Below, piece by piece: positions 1 through 12,137 of a stretch of 64,000 bases of DNA (its first letter is position 1; each line of letters starts with the position of its first letter). The stretch is from Hysterium pulicare CBS 123377 (Eukaryota > Ascomycota > Dothideomycetes > Hysteriales > Hysteriaceae). The translations under genes were made by a program, and so were the position numbers. The stretch lies in NCBI GenBank assembly GCA_000467715.1, contig AJFK01000576.1, positions 124,001 through 188,000 on the forward strand, given 5' to 3'. Under the pieces are notes generated by a model. That model had not been told where the DNA came from and ran no database searches. It worked only from the letters and a program-made list of their open reading frames with translations.

Positions 1-1
1 A

Positions 2-283
2 GCAGCAATGTCTTTGGTGGGAAATCACGAGAATACGGAGGTTGGAGACTTCTTGAGGGAGTATCTAGGTGTTGATGTCGATGCTGTGACGAAGGAATTG
101 AAAGAGAAAGGAACTTCTTTTAACACGCTTGATGCGGAAGGGAAAGAAGTCAGCTGGATGGGACCGATTGCCAAGGAGGGGGAGAGACTGGACGGACAGG
201 ATCATTTGGGGACTTATGAGGGGGACTTCAAGAGACGGAAACATAAGCATAAGAGGGATCAAGCTTGTGAGTGTGGGTTGTGA
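2..283 (+). CDS. 3' end of an unidentified gene (partial)
   Basis: An open frame runs in from the left edge and stops with TGA at 281-283, so only the C-terminal part (about 93 residues) is visible. It is hydrophilic and charged, with a Lys/Arg/His-rich stretch (KRRKHKHKRD) close to the end followed by a short CECGL tail. An ATG at position 8 lies in frame, but the frame is open before it, so it need not be the start. I do not recognise the family. A GT at about 269 could be a splice donor that would change the last residues. The basic cluster could be a nuclear localisation signal; that is inference only. Confidence 0.45.
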   Translation, partial: AAMSLVGNHENTEVGDFLREYLGVDVDAVTKELKEKGTSFNTLDAEGKEVSWMGPIAKEGERLDGQDHLGTYEGDFKRRKHKHKRDQACECGL

Positions 284-1131
284 TATTCTGAAGATCTTGA
301 TCAGCACATATGGCGTTTGGAGCGTTTTTGATACCTGCATTTTGACATTTGATCTGGCTGTACAGAATACTTTTTGATGGTGATACCTCTTCTGCTTCCC
401 GTTTTGCCCAACGCATCCCGATGCCTCAATTCCAAATTACATGCTTGAGTCATGAGATCATCTGCTCCTTACTATATCTCCATGTTTCGTCTACGATCTA
501 ATCGCCATGTCTCGCCTTGCCAACACCTCAAAAAAAGTCCTCCCCACGCACTCACATAGAATATCTGATGAATGTCAAGCACACTTAGCTCTTCATCCGC
601 AAGCTTCACACCCTTGTTCTCTCATGAAGAAAAGGCTTCTGAATCCATCTTAGAATCAGGCTTCTTAGAAGTACAGCTTCCAAGATGATATCGAGAAAGT
701 CTAAGAAACGTTGGAGAAGAAAACCTTTTTAGAAACTTTGCTTCCGGGACATTACTTCACTAATTGATGAGTATTTTGTGAAAGTGGATTGTCTTAGAAG
801 GGGAAAAGTAGGCTTCTCAGAAGCGTTGCTCGAAGTACGTCGAACAGCATTGAAAACGTTCGAGGAGTTCTGCTTCCCTTGCAGCTTCCATTCACTATGA
901 AATTCCCTTTAATCTCGTAAACTATGAGATAGTATCAATGGATATCAGCTGGCCGTCCCAACCATTTCGTGATGACCAAATTTCTTTTCAAATCAGAGAC
1001 GCCCGCGCTATGCGTGTCCTATGCCCGTAAATGCAGAACAACATCAACTCCCATACGCCTCGTAATCGCCCCTTCTCCCGGAATAGATACGATCGTTACC
1101 GTTTTTCCGTCTCGGCACTAGATATTCGCCC
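284..1131. other. Intergenic, with GCTTCT/AGAAGC palindromes
   Basis: No gene is supported here. From about 630 to 870 the DNA repeatedly shows CTTCT and AGAAG, including two inverted repeats: CTTCTTAGAAG at 661-671 and GCTTCTCAGAAGC at 812-824. They lie 3' of both flanking genes. See the finding. Confidence 0.5.
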
Positions 1132-2363
1132 CTACAACTCCCTACCCAGCCACTCCTCAAAGTACAAACAGCTCTTTGCACTAATGGCTCCATCGTCCCC
1201 ACAGATCTCGAAAACAGGACATTTACCACATGGCGCATCGTTGAAGCCGTTTTCATATCCCTTCTCGTCTTCATCTCGCTGCTTGGCTCCGCGAACGGTC
1301 CGATAACCCCTCGGTCCCATGCGTTCCAAACGGCCATCCAACACCATCATCTCAAGTAATTGTTCCAAGTCTACTTCCAGTATAACGAGGTTCTTAAGGA
1401 GACCAAGCGAGTTGATGTAAGCAAGAATAGTGCTGGAGGTGGGGTAGGAATTGAAGCTCGAGTCTTGCGGAACGAATTGCATTTTATCGCCGCGCGGATA
1501 GGGGGCAATCTTAGGTACGACGTCTTCGATATCGCGAGCTCCTTGCGCTTGGGCTTTCTTCTTGGCGATTGCGACATCCAGCTGTTTCTGCCGCCTGGGA
1601 TGGTACTGGGAGGGGACGGAGACCCAAGCCTGCGCTTGTACGAATTGCACCACGACTCGGGCTATGGTGTCTATCAATCCTACGTCGAATTCGCCTTCCG
1701 AGTGCCATGGACCGCCTACAATTTCGTCCGAGGGCACGAGGTGTTTGAGGAGGTACATCTTCCTGGTGGGAAACTTGACATTGGCGACGGATTTGATGAG
1801 GCCCTTTGACTCGAGGACTTTCAGGCTTTTGTTGAGAATATTCTGCGCGACGCCAGTCTTGGTCCGGATGGACCGTGACCAAATTCCCGCGGATTGCACT
1901 TCATCGATGCAGAGGTAGATGCGGCGTTCATCAGGGGTCATGCTACGGAGCCTGTTGTGTATTGTGTTACTATCTTCCTTTCACAGAACATGTGCGCCGT
2001 TCGTTTTGAGGTGTCGTAGACTTACCTTGCCGCCTCTTCTCGAGTCCTTAGTTTCCAACATGCTTGCCCCTCCCAGGTAAACGTCTTCATCATATGCGAA
2101 GCCACCAACTCCTCCAGCAGGGCTATGAGCGCGGTCGTGTTCTCGGCTATCTGCATATTGGCAAGTTCGCGATGCTCAAATATGGTGTCTGGCGGTGCTT
2201 CGGCACATTTGTCGTAGAGGAGGTCTTTCTTGCTTCTGGTGTGAGTCTGAGACTCATCGTCACTGCTTTCCAGAGCAGTGTCGCGTGGAGCAGTGTCGAG
2301 CGGAGTCGTTTCGAGCGGAGTCGTGTCCGTGGAAGCGGAGGCGGTTGCTGCTGCGGTCGCCAT
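1132..2363 (-). CDS. RPC34: RNA polymerase III subunit RPC34/RPC6 (POLR3F family)
   Basis: Two exons, 2026-2363 and 1132-1951, with a 74-nt intron (GTAAG...CAACAG), give 385 residues. RPC34 belongs to the Pol III-specific RPC82/RPC34/RPC31 trimer, which helps recruit TFIIIB and open promoters for tRNA and 5S genes in the nucleus. Tandem winged-helix character is visible from about residue 60 to 260 (for example the DERRIYLCIDEVQSAGIW segment). The C-terminus has four cysteines in a C-x2-C-x5-C-x10-C pattern, fitting the Fe-S cluster known for this subunit. Human and yeast proteins are near 316-317 residues; the extra length is largely an N-terminal tail of D/E-T-x-P-x pentapeptide repeats plus an acidic stretch. 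The start is the first ATG of the frame and lies just 5' of this tail. Confidence 0.93.
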
Positions 2364-3130
2364 GGTGGTTAAGAGGAGTTGGTTAGTGTTATCGGTCGAT
2401 CATGGAGGAGAGAATGTTGGGGGAGGAGATTTGGTGTGATTAGATTAGCATTGTTCTTAAGATGAGTGGTTGAGGATTGGCTTCGCAGTGGGGGACCATG
2501 AAGTGATTCAAGTGAATGCTCAATAATTATTGAGCTCGGGCCGTTGTCTCTTGTCCTGTGAAACTGCTCCGAACGAGCTGGGAGCTGACTCATCCCATCG
2601 CTCCTTAGTATCTTCTCATTTCCCACTAGGTATGCAACACCTGTCGCTCTTCTTCGAGAACGACATGATCTGGCCATCAGCCGCGAAGGACCTCTCCCTT
2701 GGAAGCATTATAGGACCAGGCGCGGAATGCGGTGAAATAACACAGGTCAAGGGTGGGTGCCGAGTAAAAAGGAGAGTTGCTAAACAAAATGGCTGTGGTC
2801 ATGAATGCGAGCTAAAGCATGCGACTCGCTTTGGCTTTTCTGTCAAATAGTAGAGTATGACGAAGAATGAATGGCTTGATTGGATAGTACTTTTGCCTCT
2901 GTGAAGGGTAGGCGCATGGTAGAGGATTCAGTGATCAGGCTCATGGAGGAGGGGCTTTTCAAGGAAGAGGTTATGGTGTTGAAGTGCGGTTCTAGATGTC
3001 GCGATGCCGAAGCATGGATTCATCACGGTTAACTAAAAGAGGGAAGCTTAGAGACGGAGATAACGAGTAAGTATTCGAACGAAGGAATCATCAATCTAGA
3101 AATGTGAGGCCCCGAAGCACCTGCTAACAT
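2364..3130. other. RPC34 upstream region / oxygenase 3' flank
   Basis: This lies between two minus-strand genes. It should hold the RPC34 promoter and the end of the oxygenase transcript. Short open frames here have no recognisable features; I see no gene. Confidence 0.4.
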
Positions 3131-4493
3131 CTAATCGTATTTAAGGTCCCTGAACCCAGCAATCACCTCGATAGACCCATCCTTCGATTCCGCAGCCTTC
3201 TTTGCTCTGATCTCGGGATTAAGCTGCAAGGTCTGCTTGGCCTTGACCCATTCCCTCATGGAGACGGGCTTATCGAATCGATGCTTCACACCCGCCTTCT
3301 CCAAAACGGGCGAATCAGTGATGGGGTGTAATATCAAATCGCTATGAGGTCGTACAAAGTACAGCAGTCCTGTACGGTCGTACTCCCATTGATCCTCCGG
3401 AGGTGTCACGACGCGATGAACCGAGCTCTTTAGGTAGCCTCCCGTCAGATGCGAGATTGTGTCCGCGAGGTTTACCGTGATGGTTCCGGGCTGCGCCGAG
3501 ACATAGGTCCATTTTCCGTCTTCGCCGAGGATTTGCAATCCTGCGATGGGTTGACGGAATAGCAAAGTCAATGAACCTAGATCAGTGTGGCCACCCGTTT
3601 GCTGACCATTGGCTTCAGCATGCTGCTCAGGGGTCCGCTTATGGTAGATCATATATCGGAAGTGATCCTCGCTGCGTTGCTCGTAGCTGTGTTGCCGCAC
3701 AAGGTAGTCCTCGTCTGGCAGCTGGAGGACGATGGCGAAGAGTATGAGAAGGGGTAGAACCACATTCGTATGCAAAGCAATGGCGAAGTCCTTGATCTCC
3801 GGTAGATGGGCCTTCACGAGGGATGGGTAGTCATATTTCCCCACAAAATCCTTCGTGAATTTTGGGAAGTTAAGCATCTCAATGTTGTCCCCATTGTTAC
3901 TTCCGCTGAATCGTCGTACGGATCTTCGCCAGCCGTTATAGTCTGCATTGGCATAGTCGACCTCGTATTTCTCCTTCTCTTCAACTGGCAACTTGAAGAA
4001 ATGTTTGGCAAGTGTGACTAAAGGTGGGGGTACAATTAGCATCAACTTCAAAAAGGGTTTTGGTACTGCTAGGACCCGCTTTATATTTCTGCCAACAGTA
4101 TTCTGATCTTCAGATACCACATGAGTGGGGTGTGGGTAGCGAACGTGTAAGGGAAAAGTATAAACACGAGGACATTGACTTTGTACCCCGACCTTACGTA
4201 CACTGTTCATCCACCCGTTCTTGCGGAATGCCAAAGTCCTTCACGTAGAAGAAACCGACGTGATGAACAGCATGCTCCAATTGTTTCGCAAGTTTCTCTT
4301 TGCCCCCAGGTTTGGAGAACTCTGACAGATCCAGAGTGACGAGCTCCGACCAGGGCAGATTGTCCTTCGTCTCAGGAGGATGAACGTAAGGCTCCAATCG
4401 GTCGAAGCTGTATTTGGTGAAGTCTTCAATGGGCGCCGAAGGTGGCTCGCGGAGCTTTACATCGCTCGCAGTTGTTACTGCTGTAGCAGCCAT
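3131..4493 (-). CDS. 2-oxoglutarate/Fe(II)-dependent oxygenase (IPNS-like)
   Basis: Exons 4202-4493 and 3131-4017, joined across a 184-nt intron (GTACGT...CCTTTAG), encode 392 residues. The N-terminal DIOX_N-type domain (about 45-160) includes the GFFYVKDFGIP motif typical of isopenicillin-N-synthase-like enzymes. The catalytic jelly roll follows, with metal ligands His241-x-Asp243 (GGHTDLGS) and a distal His near 298 (SSVHRVV). Such soluble enzymes couple 2-oxoglutarate decarboxylation to hydroxylation, desaturation or ring closure of a small molecule; the substrate cannot be read from sequence. It is transcribed away from the TRI12-like transporter 2.3 kb off, with a Zn(II)2Cys6 regulator beyond, so a shared pathway is possible but unproven. 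The joint restores the continuous family pattern (VDEQ-FTLAKHFF). Confidence 0.88.
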
Positions 4494-6758
4494 TTTATCG
4501 GTCTCTTTGGAACGTCAATAGCGGGATCTAGCTGATCACGTGAGATCAGACGCCTATACTTACAATAGAGAAGAGTCTGGAAAGCGTTTCCAAGACTTGA
4601 CTCATTAGCACGGCGTCTATTTATCAAAGCATCCTTTTTATTCTTTTTTATGGACATTTGTAAGCTTTGCCAAAAATCCGTTATTTGCGATGACGATATT
4701 CATGGCTGGAGTTGCGCAACCATTCGTAAATGTTGTAGGAAGCGGGGTTTAGCGGGGACAGCACGCTGTATGGAGCGTTGAGGTTGTGAATCTCATCTGC
4801 ACAAGTAAAATCGTCGTTAGTAGTTATTTTCTTCCTTTGGTCAATGGGCCAGAACTTTGATAGCTAAACCAGTGCTTTGATACGAGAGACATGCCAATTA
4901 GGCTCACGGGTCACAGCATTCCTTTTCAGGATCAGGTGACTAAACGTCTCGAAATCTACTGAGAAGATTGGAAGACGTAGAAGCGTACTCGAGTAAGCCT
5001 ATGAGAAGGATTGGTTGCGTGTGGTATGCCCATTTCATACCACGAGTTCAGCTATCACCTGAAGAATACTGACGGTAAGCCATCTACAATGATGTTACAG
5101 CAGAAATATACCATTGACCGAGACTATAGGATATCTCATTTTCATCGAGAGTCCTCCTCGCCGACGGCGATTCCTGCACTGTATGGAGTCCAAGTCGTAC
5201 TCCCCTGCTTACTGTCCTCTTGAGTGAGTTCAAGTGGGTGTGTCCCCCCGACGAAATATTCGAAATCTACTGCGATAGTAATGAAGACGACCTTAAGTTC
5301 TGAGAGCCACTGAGGGTTGTCTGGATCTGTGGTAAGGAGAGACGAACAGCTTGGCCACACACCGCCTTCTCACATGTTCACGCCAAAGCCATTCTTGCAA
5401 AGAAGACGAAGACGGTGGAGTAGGTATCTGCCGTAGTAGTACGAGTGCCGTCGTGGTTACGTCGATGCAATCTTTATGACGTGGACTAGAGAATTGAATC
5501 TGATTCCACACCGAGAGTGGATTTTGGCGGAGTTGTCTTCGTATTCCTCGATACCGATGCAAGAACGGGAAGATTGCTATTCGGCCACTACGGATCTGAT
5601 ACGTTTGTCAAATACCTGACGATCCTACAGATTAGTGGAGGTCGAGGTCTGAAACCCAGAAGAGCGGCCGTGCGTCACGGCCTGGTTCCGGTAGATTCCT
5701 ACAATGGGATTAGAGGTGATCAAGACGGGTCAGAGGAAGAGATAGAGGAAGAGAGGCAGACACGTGATAAAGCACAGCGTATGAGATGAGGTGGAGAAAA
5801 GAAGGCTGAGGTTCTCGTCTTGATGGAATGAGACTTTACGAATATGTGCACGGCTAGAGGCCACACAGCGGCCAAGAATGGCATGTAATGTTGCTGCGCG
5901 ACTTTCTGTTGAATACATCATGCACTTACAAAGGCACGAGGCGATGCACCCTCATACCTTGGCATCGTGTCGGGTAGCGTTTCTCGAGTCTGAGGGATGA
6001 TGAGGCCAACGAGCTGGAAATCTGGCCTACGGTACAGTTTTGACTCGAGTTTGGTCCGTGGCTTGCAGAATCCTGAATCGACAATCCTCTGTGTTGAGCA
6101 GCCTCTCCTTGCGTTGCTTTCGCATCCGTCTTCGTCTGGGGAGTCTCGGGCGGCCTAGCGTCGAGTCACCGGCTAACGATTGGCTGATTTCCAATCCACA
6201 AGCTTTCTTGCTCTGTTCCTTTGGTGCAGTCTTCCGCGTTCTTCACTCTCACTCAGGCGTCCATCATATTCCCATTCCATTGTCGGGGGCGATTGAGCTG
6301 CCGAATTGGAACATGTTCGAACATCTCGAACGTTGTATCGTGTTGACAATGCCTGAGAATCTCCTTGGCACCTTTTGTGGGGATCCCCAGACCCCAAGCC
6401 TCGGGTATCATGAACCGCCTTTGTTCTGGTTTCGACGACGACGCGGCCACATCTGTCTCTCGCTCGTGGAGCGCCACGGAATCCTTTCCTTTTTGAACTT
6501 AAGGTCGTTCCAATGCCCTGGGCTTGCTGCACTAAGTTGGGATTGCTGAACTACTAGGCTCTCCACCTGCAAACATGTCTCCAGATGAGTCGACCCCAGG
6601 ATCTCGAAATCCGGCATGGGGAATAAGAGTGCTCTAGGCCCCCAGGAGAGCTGTCTCCACTCTTTACAGACCTCCCCTATATTGCTATCTTGCGAAGGTT
6701 GAGACCGGCCATCGTTTCTGTCCTTGAAGTTTGTATCTTGTCAACGAGATTGTACAAT
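4494..6758. other. Long gap between divergent oxygenase and MFS genes
   Basis: 2.3 kb without a gene I can support. Several open frames exist, the longest about 170 codons on the plus strand at 6040-6549, but none has family motifs, a convincing splice set or coding character. The oxygenase and the transporter start at opposite ends, so both promoters lie here. A degenerate gene cannot be excluded. Confidence 0.4.
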
Positions 6759-8795
6759 ATGTCGGGCGAAAAGACGTCACATGAGGAGATCTCTCACCAG
6801 CAGCCTCAGGCTACAAAACACCATCACGGTGTTGGGGACGGCGGGCTTCATCATGATCATATTGCGGCTGAAGCTATTGGAGGCCATGCGTATGAACTAC
6901 CAAAAGGATACTATAAGAGTCCGGGATTCATTGGCACAGTCATTGTAAGTATGCCTTTTGAAACGAAAATTGGACATTTTGAACTCATACAATTTATTTA
7001 GGCAACATGCCTTGCTCAGATATCAGGTTATCTAGGATGGGTGCTTCCGTCAAATACTTTGTCACTGATCGACGCCGCCATTGGCCCTTCTCCGAATCTT
7101 ATTTGGGTCTCTATCTCATGGACGGCAGGTTTCGCTGTTGGGTTTACTCTTGTTGGCCGTCTGTCGGACATCTTTGGACGAAGATGGTTTTTTATTGGCT
7201 CCTCTGCTCTCGCCATCATAGGTAACATCATAGGTGCTTCAGCCCAGAGTATCAACATGTTGATCGTAAGTTCTAATTTCGACGCCATCTCTCACAAGTC
7301 ATCAGAGAAGCTAATCTTACGCAGGGAACCAACTCAATCAATGGCCTTGCAGCTGCTGGTCAACTGTCCTTCAACGTCGTGCTTGGCGAACTCGTATCGA
7401 ACCAACTTCGTGGTCCCATAAACGCATTCGTCCTATCGACTTCAGTTCCATTCGCCGTATTCGGGCCACCGGTTGCACGTGCTTTCTACGAACATACAGC
7501 CCTCCAATGGCGCTGGTCGTATATCCTCGGAGTCATCGTGAATACTATTGCGGTGATTTTGTACGTCTTGTTTTACCATCCGCCCACATACGTAAGTTCC
7601 ATATCCTGACCAATCACTTTCAAATCAAGATAGCTGACATGCTTCTAGGAAATGCTTCACATCGGAGGAAAATCCAAAATGAGACAATTGAAATCCCTCG
7701 ACTTTGTCGGCATATTCCTGTTTACCACCGGCCTCGTCGTTTTCCTGATCGGTCTCAACTGGGGCGGATCCTCATACCCCTGGAAATCTGGCCATGTACT
7801 TGGAGCACTCTTTGCGGGATTCTTCGGCCTTGTTATATTCTGCATCTGGGAAGCGTATTGTGGACTTGAATATCCACTCATTCCAATGCGGCTGTTCCGA
7901 AATATCAAGTACGATGCTATAGTGGCTTGTGCCTCTATCGGTGGAATGGTGTACTATGCAAATACGGTCATCTGGCCAACGATGGTCGGCGCACTTTTCA
8001 CAACTGATGTCCAGGAAGTTGGATGGATGTCTGTAAGTCCACTCCATCCCCCCTCCAATCCTATCAGTTCATCTCGCGGAACTTATACCTAACAACAAAC
8101 AGTGCGCAGTAGGCGGCGGCCTTCTCTTCGGCCAAATCCTCGGCGGAATCGGCGTGCGCTTCCTTCCCAGAATGAAAATCCAGATGGTCGTCGCTGCCGT
8201 AATAATGGTCTCCTTCGTCGCCGCCATCGCAGCCTCCAACCAGCATACGCGCAGTCGTACAGTAACTTTCCTCCTCATTGGCACCTGCGCTGCCGGATAC
8301 ATCGAAAACCTCACGCTTAGCACCATGGCGCTCGTGTGGGATCCCACTGATATCGGTCTTGTGGCCGGTGTCATGGGCGCCATTCGTACAGCCTCGAGTG
8401 CCGTCGCCACGAGCATGTATTCCAGTATCCTGACTACAGAGGCGGGGAAGTACATTCCCAAATACGTGACCCCAGCTGCTCTCAAGGCCGGGCTTCCCGA
8501 GACTTCACTTACAGCACTTTATGCTGGCATTACGGCGGGCGATTTCTCTGCTGTGGCGGAGATTACCCCTGAAATTATCGCCGTGGTGAGCGATCAGGTC
8601 AAGTATGCGTATAGTCTGGCGTTTCGGACTGTGTTTCTTTGTACGCTGCCGTTCGGTGTACTGCTTTTGATTGCGGCGTTCTTAGCACCCAATGTAGAGG
8701 ATTACCTCACGGATGAGGTTGCCAGGAAGTTGCATGGGAAGGGTATTGAGAAGTCGGAACCTGGGGTAAAGAAGGAGGTTGTTGACGAGGCGTAG
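6759..8795 (+). CDS. MFS transporter, TRI12-like drug/siderophore efflux family
   Basis: Five exons (6759-6944, 7002-7265, 7325-7591, 7649-8032, 8103-8795), all introns phase 0 and 57-70 nt, encode 597 residues. This is the length of the 14-helix TRI12/siderophore-transporter branch of the major facilitator superfamily in the plasma membrane. A His-rich cytosolic N-terminus of about 50 residues precedes the first helices. The canonical motif A of loop 2-3 is present as GRLSDIFGRRW. The C-terminus after the last helix (APNVEDYLTDEVA) matches the family style. Relatives export trichothecenes, other toxins or siderophores; this substrate is unknown. Its neighbours, an oxygenase upstream and a Zn(II)2Cys6 regulator convergent downstream, fit a small inducible metabolism or efflux unit. 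The ATG at 6759 begins a hydrophilic lead usual for the family. Confidence 0.9.
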
Positions 8796-9654
8796 AGAAA
8801 TATTTTGTTTCGGTTCTTTACCGATATTGCTGTAGTTGGCTTCGCGAAGACCTGGTATAAGAGAGTGGACTTCTTTTGTTCTAGTAGAGAGATAAAATTA
8901 TATAAGTAACTTAAAATGTAGTAAATGCATGTATCAACTTAAGATCTTATTCAAGATATTGGGAGAACTAAGCATCCAGCCCGGTCTCAAGCTTCCAGAG
9001 CACAACAATACAAATTCTATTTCGGAACCTTCTCTATATCCATTCACTTATCTTCTTCATGAAGTCCTTCATCACTTCGTCTATTCAACTTGATCTCATC
9101 CTCATCATCAACCCTTACTCGATAGAGCAAAGAAATTAGATCCAGTAGAAGAAGTGATATATCTACACCGAAACAGCGCAATGGAATCTAGGAAAATAAA
9201 ACCTTGAATCAATTAAGAACATGTGAATGCCATTGGGAAGAGAGAGAAATAGGAGAGAAAACTCCTCAACGCCACGCTCGAGAATCCTCAAAATGGCCAA
9301 TTCGACCCGTCCAACGCCTAAATATGCAGATGTTGAAGGAACTCTGAGCACTGGGAAGGCAGCAGAAGGAAATAAAGCCGGAACAATTATGTTTCGCTGG
9401 TGGTAATAATTACAGGCAAAGTTAATGAAGGACAACAATGAAAATTCGTATCTTGGGAATAAAGTTGGGTCCATGTTAGCCATTGACAGCAGATACCCCG
9501 CGTTCACGTTGACCTGGTTTTACCTGAACTCGCTCATCCTGAGTAGTGGTAATAGTGCTCTGCTTGAAGATCGTACGCATCGGCGAAAGAGAAGACGGAC
9601 GTTTGGACTCTTATATCACTTGATTAGTGACAAGCCATACGCAAAATTCTTTTT
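8796..9654. other. Convergent 3' region between MFS gene and regulator
   Basis: AT-rich sequence between two converging genes, expected to hold both polyadenylation regions. No gene seen. Confidence 0.4.
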
Positions 9655-12137
9655 TCAAGCGCCGAAGTCGTGACCAAAAGTAGTCCCAAATTGGTTCCAC
9701 TCTGGCTGATGTACATCCAGCATCCAACTGACAGGGTCGAAAATCTCGAAACTATTCGCACTCGCTAATCCGTTCGGAAGCTGGAGCGGCATACTAAGCG
9801 TATTGAGATGCGGGTTGAAAGGATTCGGTAAGCCACCCAAATCTTGTATAGCGGCGCCTGGCGGAGGCGTTGAGTTGTTCGAGCTGTCGGGGTTGGTAGG
9901 ATTGTTTACGACGGTTGTATCGAGCTGCTCGGTGCCGCCATTGACTTGAGATTCGCGCCAGCGCCATATGCAATCAAAGACGACGCTCATGCTCATGCGG
10001 CTGCGGATCATGAGACGAAGAGGATCCTCCAGGATCCCGGAACTTTCCCTTCTTGAGTGCGTCGGCTGAGGTGGCGGCTGCGTTTGTGCGCTGAACATGC
10101 TTGACATGTTCGGCATGGAGGCAGACGGGACAGCTGGGGATTGCGTCATGCTGTGTACGCTGCGGCCACTAGAACTCGCTTTCCAAAGCTGAGCGAGGAC
10201 TTCAGCGAGACGATCCGGGAGGTCGTTTTGTTCGACACGTGATTTTCGCATTGCTTCAACCGTCTGGTAGACGTACTGCCGCCCCTGGTCATAAGGTAAT
10301 CTTGAGGCAAACTCGGAATTCAGAAGCTTTAACAACGCAAAGCCAGCGGCTAGTATCATTTGCATCACGTAATAGGGCACGAATTTCAATCTGTCTTCTT
10401 TGAATAATTTGAAAGACTTCTCCAAGAAGCCGATGGAAGCGTAGTAGAGGTCAATGAGATCACTGCGTCTCCCGGTGATGGAGTCGGTATCGAAGAAAGC
10501 ATATAGACGTAAATGCAGATATACTGCATGGTGATGGAGCTGTTCTAGTTCTGCTCACACGTTCTATTAGCGTCTTTCTCTAATACCTGATTGATAGTAT
10601 TGCAGGGTGTGGCCACAAAGGGGATAGGTTCGTGCCATAATCAAAATCCGTACCTGTGTCAACTCCATCCAGCTGTCCGAGCTCCTCCTGAAGGCGATCG
10701 GCCTCTAGGTTCGCATAGAATGTACCGCGACTACTATTGACACCTGACTTATCAGATAATCGATGACTGTTGGATAAGTAAAGCAGTTTCGTTATTCGAC
10801 TAGCCGCCATTTCTTGTCGGAGCCGAGCGAATAAATCTGGCGGTAGCACTTTCATGTGCTCTTCATCATCGGCCTTGAACTCGAGCATTGAATCGTAAAG
10901 CGTAAATGACGGTTGACCATAGCCAGTAGAGACCCTATGATACAATTAGCCGTCTGCATTTCAAACGCAATATAACAACCAGAATTGCATACGTTTGCGC
11001 AACGATGTTGCACACGGCCCAAGTTCTCATTCTATCACTGATGTCTTCTTGCCTCAGGCGTAACTTTAGTCGTGAAAAGTCTTGTGGGTGTGTTGGCTGA
11101 TGAAGACCCATTTGCATAGCGACTTGCATCATCAGTCCGCAAAGCATGAAGGTGGGATCCGTCGACGTTCTACTCGTAGGTAACGGCCATGTGCAAAGCA
11201 GACACAATGCCTTGACTACTTGGTGGTTTTGTGGTATCTTCATAGCAGTCTGCCATATGAGAGTTGTCAGCGGCTCCTTCAGACGTGTTAAAAGACCCGT
11301 GTCGATTTCATAGTGTCGTGCAGCGACACTGACGATGGACCAAAAGAGTAGAAGCGAATCTTTCGCATATTCTTCCGCAGTCCTTAAAGGATCTAGGAAC
11401 GGGAGAAACGGATGGTAGTTTTGGAAAAACTCCGCGAATAACTCGTTTATTTGGTTTGATCCAAGTTTAACCTCTCCAAGCGCGTGGAACATAGGGGAAC
11501 CACTACGCAAGTCTAGGAGCGATGAAGCTGCGACAGCCTGGTGTTGAGTTTGTAGGTATGAGTCATCCTCTTCTGCTTGAAAGCCGGTGGAGTATCCGCC
11601 CGCTTCAGAGGTCGGATGGGGTGTATGCAGTGTGGGTTGCGTCGATAAGCCTGGCTTGCCCTCGTACGCAGCCAAACGGTCCCTCAATGCCGCCATCTCT
11701 CTCTCCATCTCGGCGTTTCGACTTCGCTTGCCAATTCGCTTGAAATGGGGTTCGATAATACAATTGAGCTTGTGTTTGACGCAGCGAGAACAGGGTTGGA
11801 AGGGATCTTGCTGGACGTTGCAGCGGAGCTATTCAGAAGGTGTTAGTGGGGTGATGAGACAAGAGAGAAGGTGCTTTCATCCGACGCAGAGCCGCTAGAA
11901 AAAGAAGCCTTGGGCATGAAACATTACCTTCTGCTGTCTACATTCGTTACATGCACGCTTAACGGCTGCGGGTCGCCGCATACGCGCCCCGTTGCGTTCG
12001 CCGTGGGGATCTTGTTCATCGTCGCTGTCAATTGGGCGTTTGAAACCCTGAGAACGGGCGCTGGGCGGACTGCTCCCGTACGACGCGAATTGCTGATGTG
12101 CTTGGGCTCCCGGTGTGGTCGGGGACATGGAGTTCAT
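9655..12137 (-). CDS. Zn(II)2Cys6 fungal transcription factor
   Basis: Four exons (11928-12137, 10993-11828, 10654-10934, 9655-10550) with introns of 99, 58 and 103 nt, each with a CTAAT or similar branch site, give 740 residues. The binuclear zinc cluster is split by intron 1: RACNECRQQK in exon 1 and LRC...PCSRC...LNC in exon 2, a complete C6 pattern near residues 63-90. A basic linker and a short coiled-coil dimerisation element (EMEREMAALRDRLAAYEG) follow, then a fungal-specific regulatory domain (about 190-480). The C-terminus is Ser/Pro/Asn-rich and ends in an aromatic/acidic stretch that could activate transcription. The start used (12137) opens MNSMSPTTPG; an in-frame ATG at 12293 would add 52 residues that look like leader sequence. 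It may control the nearby MFS and oxygenase genes (inference). Confidence 0.88.

Noticed and set aside
6040-6549. A 170-codon open frame on the plus strand in the oxygenase-MFS gap, with long frames on the opposite strand
   Set aside because: No family motif or signal, and equally long frames occur on the other strand, as expected by chance in GC-balanced DNA.
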